Below, one piece after another: positions 22,756 through 32,734 of a DNA stretch of 64,000 nt (positions within the stretch are counted from its first letter, which is position 1; every line of letters begins with the position of its first letter). This DNA comes from Adineta vaga (Eukaryota; Rotifera): NCBI GenBank assembly GCA_021613535.1, contig CP075494.1, forward strand, positions 3,658,001 to 3,722,000. Reading direction: 5' to 3'. Below the pieces are notes generated by a model, which saw only the letters and a list, made by a program, of their open reading frames with translations, was not told the origin of the DNA and ran no database searches. The position numbers and the translations under genes were made by a program.

Positions 22756-23029
22756 CCGTAAGAAAGATTAAATGCCAATTAGGGTCATTCAATATAAAAG
22801 AAATAGGCGAAAGAATTAAGGCATGAAGTGTATGTGTTTATATTAATTTCGTTCGATTCGGAACCCTCATAAGACAAGTTTTATTATTATCAGAAATGGC
22901 AAATTCAGGATCATACTCTGTAGAACAAATTAAACTTTCAAAATTATCCTTTTTCTTGATTAAAAAAAAAAAACAGAATATTAAATCTTGAAAAATAAAT
23001 CGATGAGTCAATCACTTTCTCGACAATGT

Positions 23030-23996
23030 TTATTTCGCACCACTTTTCTTACCATCTTTTTCTAGATAAAGAAACCATAAGTGTATTCTTTGAGATGGAA
23101 GAAAATATTTACCTGATTCAACAACTGCCGATGTACGAAGTTTTTTAACCTGTTCCAATAAAGCTTCTTCTTCCTTTTTTCCAGCTAAACGCCACCACCA
23201 TTTCGAATTTTTACGATAATCCTGTAACATTTTACATAGCTCTGAAAATTCTACATCCGGCATTTTTAACATTGCAGCATGTGGATAAAATGCTGTTGCA
23301 TCCGCTTTAACAACATTTTCAAATATACGTTTTCGGCTATAACGTATTTTTGTTTCTAAATAACTAATTAATTCCTGGATTAGTATCACACTCTGAAATA
23401 TTTGGAAATGATGTATATGTAACATTTTTTACTTCTTTGACCATTGCCAAATCACTATGTACTTTTAATTCGTCCCAAAATGCACTAATTGTTTCATTAT
23501 TAAGTATATCACAGAATGTAAGACAGATAACAAAATTATCCGGATGTGCACCAACCATTTTGAAAAAATTATATAAAATATTTAAATCTTCACTCATTTT
23601 AGCACGAAGACGATCCATTTTGAAACAGAAGACAACTTTGTGTATCTTTGCTAGATCAGTTTGTGTTGCATCAACAATTTGTCTCAAGATGGTTGGTACA
23701 TCAACATCGGGATCACCTAAACCAACTGTATCAAATAGATTAACAATGTATTCAGCATTTTTATTATCTGGTGAGTGATCTTTTATTTTATTATCACCAT
23801 ATAGAGCCAAATTTTTTGTTACTGAACAAATTGACATTTTAGATATGGGACTATCATGATCTGGAGAAATGATTGATTTTATAATTGAACTTTTACCAGA
23901 TCCAGTAAGACCAGCTATTAATATGTTTCTTGATTTAGCTTTGGTAATTGAGAGATCACTTGGATCATCTTCATAATCATTGAATACAAGAGACAT
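23030..23996 (-). pseudogene. AIG1/IMAP-like GTPase with one frame break
   Basis: From the ATG at 23996 the P-loop is GLTGSGKSS (residues 29-37). The switch II region is NLFDTVGLGDPDVDVP (DxxG), followed by VVFCFKMDRLR and CLTFCDIL, where the G4 specificity motif (TKxD) should lie. The frame shifts one base near 23373 (GGAATTAATT), and the C-terminal part continues as ELISYLETKIRYSRK with a Lys/Glu-rich helical tail to 23030. Family knowledge: AIG1/IMAP GTPases are found in immune and pathogen responses of plants and animals. Here G4 is non-canonical, so guanine specificity is doubtful. The break would cut off only the C-terminal region. Confidence 0.68.
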
Positions 23997-24610
23997 TCTT
24001 AACTATAAAAAGAAATAGATATACTATATATATATATCGAACTAAAAAGATCATCAACATGTTAGGAACATGAGAAAAACGTATCGAGCAGGTAAAATAT
24101 ATGACTGCGTCTATGAATTCAACACTGCTAATAAAAACTATATCAAATTCAAGGTCGCAAAAATACGTACATAAGCAACAACAATTCAAAGAATCAATAT
24201 GCAGGAAAAATGAATGATTTCTCCGTTCTTCATCTACATAATCAAGCAAAAGTAAGAAACGAAAAAATGAATGATTTTATGTGTAAAAACACGCATTATC
24301 AGATATTTACTTTGTCATGACAACCAAGTTTGAAAGGCTTATTATTCATTAGCATATCTTTCTTCTTTAAAAAAAAAGCCAAGTATGAAAAATAGTTGTA
24401 TGACGAACAATCGATTTTTGAAAATCTTTTTTTTATAAAACTTTGATGGTAGTATTTATATAATAAATGTTAACATTGTCGGAATAAATGTATTAAAATA
24501 TCCTGTAAGAAGTAACTATAAGAATAACTAGAGAAACTGTAGAGCGATAAATTAATGTTGATGGTGTCGAAATTGTTTGCTCAAAACTTCGCTATAAATT
24601 CGATTTCTTC
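23997..24610. other. Intergenic, no gene seen
   Basis: AT-rich flank of the GTPase gene with no recognised element. Confidence 0.4.
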
Positions 24611-24666
24611 AAGGGTGGGTGTGAGTGAGGATATGGGTGTCTTCTCTTGCTGCCCACACCCTATCA
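24611..24666. repeat. TG/CA-rich inverted repeat, copy 3
   Basis: AAGGGTGGGTGTGAG and ATGGGTGT (about 24611-24640) face GCCCACACCCTATC (24652-24665). Pairing is imperfect, but the motif is the same as at 16045. Confidence 0.6.
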
Positions 24667-24887
24667 TGAAATTTGACAGAGACATTGATCAAACAAAGAT
24701 CAAAAGTAGCTCAAATGGCAAAAAAATTTCTTTCCCAGTTCGAAGTATATGTTTAGTTTTTTGTTTGTTTGTGAGAGTATGCCAGAATGCAGTGCCTCTC
24801 AGAGTCCGTTTTCTAAAATTCTAATTTTTTAAGCGGAGAGAAGTGATCATATAACTTTAATAACTTGAAAAGCTCTCTAAAATGGGT

Positions 24888-24940
24888 ATCTTGAGGGTGT
24901 GGGTGTGTCTCATTTTCACCTACACCCTCACCTTCAAGAT
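24888..24940. repeat. GGGTGTGGGTG hairpin, copy 4
   Basis: ATCTTGAGGGTGTGGGTG (24888-24905) faces CACCTACACCCTCACCTTCAAGAT (24917-24940). They pair along the whole length except for a small internal bulge. It lies 230 bp from copy 3 and just before the ART relic. Confidence 0.82.
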
Positions 24941-24956
24941 GTGATTTGACACATGT

Positions 24957-25448
24957 CTGTCGCGGACTAGCGATTGATATTCATGAAGTCGATTTAATCC
25001 GTGAAAATCTTGATGAATTTCATAGTTTTAATAGCTTTTCATCCACAAGTGAAGATCGTCAAATCTCAATGAATTTTGCTAAATAAATTCCTATTCCATT
25101 AGAATTAACATCCATTCTCTTCGAATTTCAACTTGATAAATAAATAAGAAATACTCGTCCGTATATGCCAATATCAAACATCTTAGTTATTTTCGTGAAG
25201 AAAATGAAATTTTAATTGGTTTAGGATCAATATTTCAAATCGAAGAAATCTTCTACGATGAAAATGAACACATTTGGATATTGATTGGAAATATCTATCA
25301 AAATCTCAATGATTTAGATCAAGCACTTTCATATCAAGAAAAAGCATTAGAATTATTACCGGAAGATCATCCATCGTATCCAGATATTTATTCAAATATG
25401 GTACAAATTTATCAAAATCAAGAAAAATATGATCTTGCTTTGGAATAA
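24957..25448 (+). pseudogene. ADP-ribosyltransferase-TPR relic
   Basis: Plus-strand pieces read RGLAIDIHEVDL, then SFNSFSSTSEDRQIS (the ART Ser motif), then, after stops and a frame change, SYFREENEILIGLGS (the ExE motif), and finally two TPR-like units (LNDLDQALSYQEKALELL). Stops at about 25085 and 25140 and the missing N-terminal half show decay. It is clearly a relative of the loci at 3887 and 27505. Confidence 0.78.
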
Positions 25449-25572
25449 CATAATTATGTCAAGAGAGATTAGTTTGGGAAGAACAACAAATCTGATTCAT
25501 TAATATCCACCTTTAGGATATACTTCGTTTCATTATAAAATAGATTTTTTTTCTTTCATAAATATCAAAAAG

Positions 25573-25959
25573 AATGTTTTCAATCATCCGATTCCTATTT
25601 GTTGTATATTTACTTCTGAATAATATTTTACGAATCAAGGTTCAAACGAAAGAGATCGACAAATTATGTATTGGTACATTCAAATAACTTCGATAGTTGA
25701 AAGTCGTTCGTGTATAAAAGATGAAGAAGAACGAAAACAACATGATGGTAGTTATTATAATATGTTCGTAGATCAGTATCCAACATTACAAGCTTATTTC
25801 CCTACATATTTACAATCATTAAATGAATCCGACCGAATAATCGCAAAGAAAATCATGGAGAAAACTAAACAAACAGCATTCAAAACATATGTAAAATGTT
25901 ATATGAAGATTTTTAATTCAGCAATATTTAGTTTTCTATTGAATAAATTTCTCAAATAA
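25573..25959 (+). CDS. Possible secreted orphan protein
   Basis: An ATG at 25573 starts a signal-peptide-like stretch (FSIIRFLFVVYLLLNN). About 25 codons later the frame changes to the long open frame 25666-25959, which is charged, with CIKDEEERKQHDGSYYNMF and QAYFPTYLQSLNESDR. A GT..AG intron could join them (about 25638-25696), but the phase does not fit cleanly. No family is recognised. It could be a small secreted protein gene or a remnant. Confidence 0.3.
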
Positions 25960-26387
25960 AATAATATATCAAATTCTATGGGAGTATCGTTTTCATCCGC
26001 AGCTGTAAGAAAAAAAACAAATCTTTTATTTTCTTTCTTTCTATACACGTGGTATGTATAGTGTAAATAGGTATAGTCAGAGAAAGAGAACGAGAAAAAA
26101 ACGAATGCTGTTTTGTTTTCGTTGTACATCTCGAACGATTCTATAGAGAGATAGGGCGTGAATAGCAATAGTTTGTTGTTTTCATTAGTATTTATATTAT
26201 CATTCTAAATTTAACACAATTGAATATCTTTGTAATTTATCGAGTTCAACTCTTTCTTCTCGTTAGATTTTACTCTATAACTCATATAGATCAGTCATGC
26301 ATGTCTTTTTATGATCAAAAGAGTATATATATTTCTTCTCTCTGTACTGTCTTAATTGCTTATCTTTAGTATTACTATATCGCATAG
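25960..26387. other. Intergenic, upstream of the phosphatase
   Basis: No gene. The start codon at 26388 follows directly on GCATAG, an acceptor-like site. Confidence 0.4.
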
Positions 26388-27256
26388 ATGTCCATTAATA
26401 TACTTCTTCTATCGGCTTTTATTGCTGTTCTTATTACTATCATCATTTTGAATCGTGTTTTACTCATTGGTTCACTTTTAACTTATATAAATTCTCTTCA
26501 TTATTGGCACAAAAAACGTAATTTTCGTCCACGTCGTATTATTCTCGTTCGTCATGGTGAATCCGAAGGAAATCTCAGTGAAGATATTTACAGAAGTACA
26601 CCTGATGCACATATCAGTTTAACACAACTTGGAAAAGATCAAGCAATTGAAGCTGGAAGAAAATTGAAGAAAGAGGTGCTGATCAATGATGATTCAAATG
26701 AAAATATTTATGTCTATCTAAGTCCTTATCTACGTAGTAGACAGACGTACGAAGGAATTTCAAAGTAAAACATTTTGAAGAATTTGAACTGAACTTATTG
26801 ATTTTTTAAAACTGTTCTAGAGCTTTTTCACCGTCTCAGATTATCAAAGTTCGTGAAGATCCTCGTCTACGTGAACAAGAATGGGGTAATTTTCTTCACC
26901 CAGATATTCGTCGAACGGAAATGGAAGAACGGAAAAAAGTTGGTGATTTCTATTTTCGATTTAGTAATGGTGAAAGTGGAGCTGATGTTTATGATCGTTG
27001 TACTCTCTTTCTCGATACATTATTTAGAGAGAATATGAATGGACAAATTCCAAAATCGGATAATATTTTAATTGTGAGTCATGGTCTCTTTATGAGACTC
27101 TTTCTCATGCGATATTTCCGATGGACAGTTGACGAACATCATCAATGGAGGAATTTTAAAAATTGTGAATATTGTGTATTGGAACATGACATAAATACGG
27201 GATCTTATGAATTGAAGACTAAATTGGAAAAAAAGAAGAGTGAACAAGAAGAGTAA
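26388..27256 (+). CDS. Histidine phosphatase (phosphoglycerate mutase-like), membrane-anchored
   Basis: Two exons, 26388-26764 and 26821-27256, with a 56-bp intron; the frame closes (270 residues). An N-terminal hydrophobic anchor (INILLLSAFIAVLITIIIL) is followed by the catalytic RHG box ILVRHGESEGN (phospho-His), LTQLGKDQAIEAG, the SPYLRSRQT arginine region, REQEWGNF, and the second catalytic His in ILIVSHGLFMRLFLMRY. All core residues of the branch-1 histidine phosphatase fold are present. Family knowledge: members act on phosphosugars or phosphoproteins, and the substrate cannot be told from the sequence. The closest style is fungal/bacterial, so horizontal origin is possible but unproven. 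Confidence 0.85.
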
Positions 27257-27504
27257 CTTTATTTAACATTTAATCTTTTTTGTTATTTGTCTTGTTCTTC
27301 AATAAATCGTAAGAATATCACTTCTTTGCCTGTATTCACATCGAAATATTCAACCATATCTACGCGAAAAACACGTGACACATAGATGATATATAAGAGA
27401 AAGCAAACATAATACTTTCTCTTTTACAAATTATTGCCATTCGCGGTTTTTGAAAAAGCACAAAGATTGTTGTGCGTGTCGACGTTATTCGATATCTCAA
27501 TAGT

Positions 27505-29249
27505 ATGGCATCATTATGTAATACACCACCACCAATTCGATGGATATCGCTTCTTCACGATTGCAATATCGATGATTTGGATACATATGGAGAAAACCTA
27601 GAAGATGAATCGCAACTACGAAGACCATTGGGTTTTATGAAATTTTTTATGAATACCGATGAATGTGTTGATTATATAGCAAAAGTTGAAGACAGTTATG
27701 TTGTTCTAACTATTTCTGGTCAATATGCCAGACATGTTATACCACATATACACGATTTTCCACAAATAGCAGCCGTCTATATCGTTTGTAAGCCAGAAAA
27801 TAAATAAAGAAATAAGGAATGGTCAAACATTTATTCTAAGGTACCTGAATATTTGGGAATGATTTACAAAAATCATATTGAATCATATGTACAGAATGAG
27901 AGTTCATCAGTTTCTAATCTTACTGACCATGTACGACTTTATGGTCCGACGATATTCAATGTATTTGATTCGACAGCCAGTACATATAAGGATTTGTCAA
28001 CTGAAAATGCGCATTTCGTATGGATGCAACTACTCGTTGAAATTCTATCGAATATGGATTGTTCAAAAAGTCCCGTGGATGAACTTAATCTAATGTGCCG
28101 CGAATTTATTAAAAGAGACAATAAAGATTGGGGAAATGCTTTTGTCTTCTTGGGTGTTTACGATTCTTTTAATCCTATTAAATGGTACACAAAAGAACCA
28201 TTTATATATCGATTTTTAAACGAAATCTTACGTAATGGAGATATTGATAAACTTATTATATTACGCATGTTAGTACGTGATATAAATAATCAGTTAGAAT
28301 TAGAACATCGAAAGTTTGTAGAACCACGTGTTACAGTATATCGAGGACAAGCAATGAAGTTAACTGAATTAAAATATTTACAAAAACATATTGGCCATAC
28401 TATATCGATGAATAGTTTTTTATCAACTAGTAGAGATCGTGATATGGCACTGATATATACCGAATCTATTGATAAAACTGATCCAAGTTTGACATCAGTA
28501 CTATTTGTAATCGATTGTGATACCCGTCGAGTAGATACGAAACCATTTGCTGATATATCACATTTAAGTTGTTTTGGAGGTGAAAAAGAAATCCTATTTA
28601 TGTTAGGATCCGTTTTTCGTGTAGATGAAATTCATAAAAATCAAACAAATGATTTATGGACAATTGAAATGACTTTGTGTGGAAAAGATGATTACGATTT
28701 CGAAAACTTATTCCAATCCCGAAGATATGATGCAGATAAAGCTCCGACTCTTACTTCTCTGGGACTGTTATTTCAAAAGATGGGTGATTTTAAACGAGCA
28801 GCGCAATGTTTTCAACAACATTTGAATCTATCAGAAGATGAAAATCCTAGCATACGTGCAGCTTCTTATCACAGTTTAGGTAATATAGCTAAAGAACATG
28901 GAGATAATGATAAAACTTTAGATTACTTCAATGAATCAATGACAATCAGATTGAATTCACCGTCTGTCAAGAAAATTCATATGGGTTCTTTGCATAATGA
29001 TGTCGGCAATGTTTACAGTGCAAAGAAAGATCATGCAAGAGCACTTGAATATTATAAAGAAGCTCTCCGATATACATTAGAATCCGTCGAAGAAAATCGT
29101 AACCAATCTGCAATGATATATTGTAATATTGGTGATGTGTATCGTAATCTAAATCAATATGAGCTTGCCTTGAGTAATCTTGAAGAATTTTTACAAATTT
29201 TAACAAATCTGGGTCAAGAAAATCAACCAGATTGCGCAAAAACATTGGT
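27505..29249 (+). pseudogene. ADP-ribosyltransferase-TPR with nonsense codon and lost 3' end
   Basis: From the ATG at 27505 one reading frame runs to a GTAAGT donor at 29250, interrupted only by TAA at 27805-27807 between CKPENK and RNKEWSNIY. The N-terminal alpha/beta domain, the ART domain (YRGQ near 28340, FLSTS near 28425, GGEKEILFMLG with ExE near 28580) and TPR units (AAQCFQQHLNLSED, ALEYYKEALRYT) are well kept. The triad is intact. No matching next exon is seen downstream of the last donor, so the TPR array is cut short. The stop is one base away from CAA. Either a recent pseudogene or readthrough; the former is likelier. Confidence 0.82.
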
Positions 29250-29550
29250 AAGTATATGAAATGGCAAATTATAAATATTTACAAAAGATAGAACATGGAT
29301 TCTACCATGTGACGCATATTTCAATAGCTTTGTGCTTGTGATATAGAGAAGAAATAATAATCCCTTTCTCACAAATCACCTTCTTCGTTCTGTCGCTGAG
29401 TCTCAGTCTTTCATTTATATATCACACTGTATAATACGAAAAGGGAAAAGATCACATCGCTTACATCACATAAGACTAAAGTGCCTAGTGAGTCAATGAA
29501 TAACTACTATTTCTTCCATCTTTAATGGATATTTTCCCGTCTAAAAACGT
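29250..29550. other. No gene; expected ART 3' exons missing
   Basis: Starts with a good donor (GTAAGT), but no TPR exon follows. The sequence leads into the TATA box of the next small gene. Confidence 0.45.
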
Positions 29551-29560
29551 TATAAAAAGG
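29551..29560 (+). promoter_or_regulatory. TATA box of the small Cys-rich gene
   Basis: TATAAAAAGG lies about 30 bp before a TTTCAGTTAGTTCTC initiator-like site (29578-29592). A 5'UTR intron follows (29620-29676, donor GTAATT, acceptor TTTCAG), and the ATG is at 29710. Spacing is what a focused animal core promoter would show. Confidence 0.55.
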
Positions 29561-29709
29561 CTATAAACAATTTATAGTTTCAGTTAGTTCTCAACTAAAT
29601 CTGCATCATCGAATAAAAGGTAATTTATCTGATGTTATATTGATTTCTTTCGTTAAAAAAAATTTTGGCATTTCAGATTTGTTTTTATTCTATATTCAAC
29701 ACAATAAAA

Positions 29710-29865
29710 ATGGGTGATGAATGTAAATGTATGTGCCACCATGGTGGAAAATTTTCGAAAAACGGGCCAATTCACGTAGTGGCATGCTGTATCACATGTC
29801 CAGGATGCAACAAATATATAATATACAGCAAATTTCAAGAACATTCGGAAAAATGTCGAGGATAA
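29710..29865 (+). CDS. Small Cys/His-rich protein (51 aa)
   Basis: Reads MGDECKCMCHHGGKFSKN, then VACCITCPGCNKYI, and ends with H...C. There are eight cysteines, with CxCxCHH and CCxTCPGC groups, so a zinc-binding or redox micro-protein is likely. Support comes from the layout rather than homology: TATA box, 5'UTR intron, good ATG context (AAAAATGG) and an AATAAA-like signal near 29934. No family is recognised. No signal peptide. Confidence 0.55.
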   Translation: MGDECKCMCHHGGKFSKNGPIHVVACCITCPGCNKYIIYSKFQEHSEKCRG

Positions 29866-30185
29866 ATATTTAAAATGGACTGAAGTCAATGATTCAACGA
29901 GAAAAACATTACTTTTCTTATGCATGAATTCATAATAAACTTGACTATTTTATTCTGAGAACTGAATTTTGATGAAAATGTTTTTAATGCTATTGCAATG
30001 TTTCATTAAAAGAAGCAGAAAATATAAGATCAAGGTTCTCGATAGTTTTCGGAAATGAGATGAGCTTCGAATGATGGCGAAAAAACATAAAGAAGAAAAG
30101 CAAAGTGTGTTGCATTCGTTTTAATCAGAGAGATAGAGAACATTTTTCTAGTGTTATAAAATTCATGTCAGTGATATATCCACGC
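29866..30185. other. Intergenic between convergent genes
   Basis: No further gene. Contains the likely polyadenylation regions of both neighbours. Confidence 0.4.
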
Positions 30186-32453
30186 TTAAGTACCATCTTG
30201 GTTTTGTTCCAATAGCTGAATAACACGTCGAAGTTCTTTATCGACCGACACACGTTCTGGATGTCCTGAAGGCAAAAGTCTTCGATACATTTTGCTTGAT
30301 CGCTGCAAACTTTGATGAGCATCAGATAGTGCTCCTAAACTACATTGAATTTTTCCTATTTGATAAAGAACGTCAGCTGTTGAAGACGAATATAAGGATA
30401 ATGTACGTTCAAAAATATCGAGTGCACGCGTGCAGAACTCCAAGGCACGGATGTTGTCTCCAGCATCCCTGTAAAAATTGCCAAGCAAAGCTAATGTCAC
30501 ACCGACATTAACTTCATGTGAAGATACAAGACTTTGCTGTATTGCTAATGCTTGTTCCGCATTACTAATCGCTTCAGGATATTCTCGACGAGCCCAATGC
30601 GCTTTGCTTATACTAAGAAGATTAAAGGCAATGGTTGTTGGATTGATGTTTGGATTTTTTTGACGTAATTCAAGTGCACGAGTATAATAATTTAGAGCAA
30701 TATCATATTCGCGACGACCACGATGAGCATTTCCAATATAAATGAGAGTACCAGAAACGTCTTCATTAGACTATATGTAGAAAATAAAAGCTATTATTTC
30801 CAATCATATGGCAATGAGTTACAGTACCTCTTTCTGCATTTCGAGTGCTTGCTGATGACATTGCAAAGCATAATCATAATCACCTTTTTTCAAGTTGGAT
30901 AGTTCGCCCATCTTATTGAGTATATGAGCAGTCATAGGTTGAATGTGTCGATAAGTCAACAAAGCCAAATCAATATCTCCTTGTTGCACATATTGTTCTG
31001 CTTTCGTTTCTTCGGCTGTTATAAATGAAAGTCTAGGATAAACAACAATCGTACCTTATGTGATATGAACACTTTCATACGTGATATTTGTAGTCTCAAC
31101 TGGTGGTGGAGTAGATGGTTTAGAAGGTGGCGGTGGAGTGGATGGTTTACGAGGAGATGGTGGTGGCGGCGTTGGTGGTCTGAGAAGTTCATCGAGTAGT
31201 ACTGGTATAGTCTCATTCTTATGATTCTCAAGATATTCAAAAGCAAATTTCTTGCCAGCATCACCTGCCGTTTTCATTTTTATAACCGACATTTGTCCTC
31301 GATTTACGTAAACAATACGAAATGCCATACAAGGATCAAATATAATAAGTGATGACGTTTGTTTATTTGATATTTCGGTGAATAAAGATGATGCATCACA
31401 GTCAATTTTAAATAGAACAGACAAAAGATCTGAACGATACGTTGGCAATGATGCAAGTGTCAATGCATTCGTTCTCAGTTTCGTGCAAGGAAAAAAACCA
31501 TTTGTACAAATAAGTTCACCAGCATGTTCTTCGAATTTATCAAGTAACTCATTGGATAGTTTCATACCACGATAAACTTGATCGCTCGACTTCTGCTTGA
31601 AATGTTGATGGAAGAAACGCGATGCATCGGAAAATAGAAATCGACATGCATTAAGTTGCATTTTATTATGAGAACGCAGTGCATGAAGAAGAAAACGTGA
31701 AGGAAATGGTGAACGACAACACCAATTGATTACTTCAGCAGGTCGATATGATTTCTCGAGTTCGTCAATAACAGCAGTGATTCGCGTATTATCTCGATAA
31801 TATTGTCGAGCTGTATCGATTAGTATGTTTTTGTTCGGCGATACTTTACGATTTATTAACTAAAATTAAGAATTATAGAAATGAAAAAAAATAATCGAAA
31901 TCAATACCTCTTCTTTCCATAATTGTGACCAGAGAAATACTTTATCTTGTTCAAACGCAAAATCTTCTAGTTGAACTTGTTCGAAAGCATCAAAAACTTC
32001 TTTAACTATTCGAAGTAATTCTTCTTGTTGACTGAATGTTCCAAAAAGTTTCGGAAAATCGCCCTTCACATCCTCTGCATGTGGATCAAAGATAAAAATC
32101 GCTTCGACAACAGGAAAATCATGAATAGTGGCAATCAATTGATTATCATCTAATGATGAGATAAAAAAGATCTTTTCTTTTGAAGAACGTATCATTTCAA
32201 AACAAGGCGAAGGTTCAGTGAACGTTTGAACGTTATGGTTAATGGCACGAAGTGGTCCAACAATATTGATATTCGTTTGTTCTTGCGGATTAAACCAAAT
32301 AAAAATGACGCTTTCATAATTCTCATCTTTTGTGTTGTTACGACTGACATTGTGTTTAGACGATTGTTTTGTTGAAGGGACTAACCCATCTACTTGTTGA
32401 ACATCTTTACTTTTAAAATTATCTTTCGTTCGTACTGTATTTGAAGTAGCCAT
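30186..32453 (-). CDS. Degenerate ADP-ribosyltransferase-like TPR protein
   Basis: Four exons, 32453-31908, 31859-31081, 31032-30828 and 30770-30186, with introns of 48-57 bp. They total 2115 nt and close exactly, giving 704 residues. The N-terminal domain matches the other ART-TPR genes. The ART-like domain keeps YRGM, but the Ser motif reads NGFFPCTKL in place of FLSTS, and the ExE region reads KQTSSLIIF in place of EEEVLIE. Two of the three catalytic elements are therefore gone while the frame is intact. A proline-rich linker (RPPTPPPPSPRKPSTPPPP) precedes at least five TPRs (DYDYALQCHQQALEMQ, YDIALNYYTRALELR). This is most likely a pseudoenzyme scaffold or binding protein. It is convergent with the Cys-rich small gene. 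Confidence 0.87.
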
Positions 32454-32734
32454 AAAGATCTAAAAACTGAATGTGTTTTCTTACATAAAATACCTGACTT
32501 ATATGCAATTCATTTGTTTCTTTCTGTTGTATGAATACTAACATGCTTTATTTTTGCTCTAACTACGCTGAATTAACAAAACAACTTTGTTTGTTTGTAC
32601 AATGTGTTTCAACATTAAGCACTTTCTCTCTGCATTACTTTTAACTGCCATTATTTTCACACCAACGCATATCCACACCCACACTTTCACAAACAGAAAA
32701 AAAAAACTTCATTGTGTCACTTTGAAAAGAAATA

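Noticed and set aside
31019-31264. Separate His/Leu-rich gene overlapping the degenerate ART
   Set aside because: It is the shifted frame of the proline-rich hinge. The real splice (donor at 31080, acceptor before 31032) explains the apparent stop.
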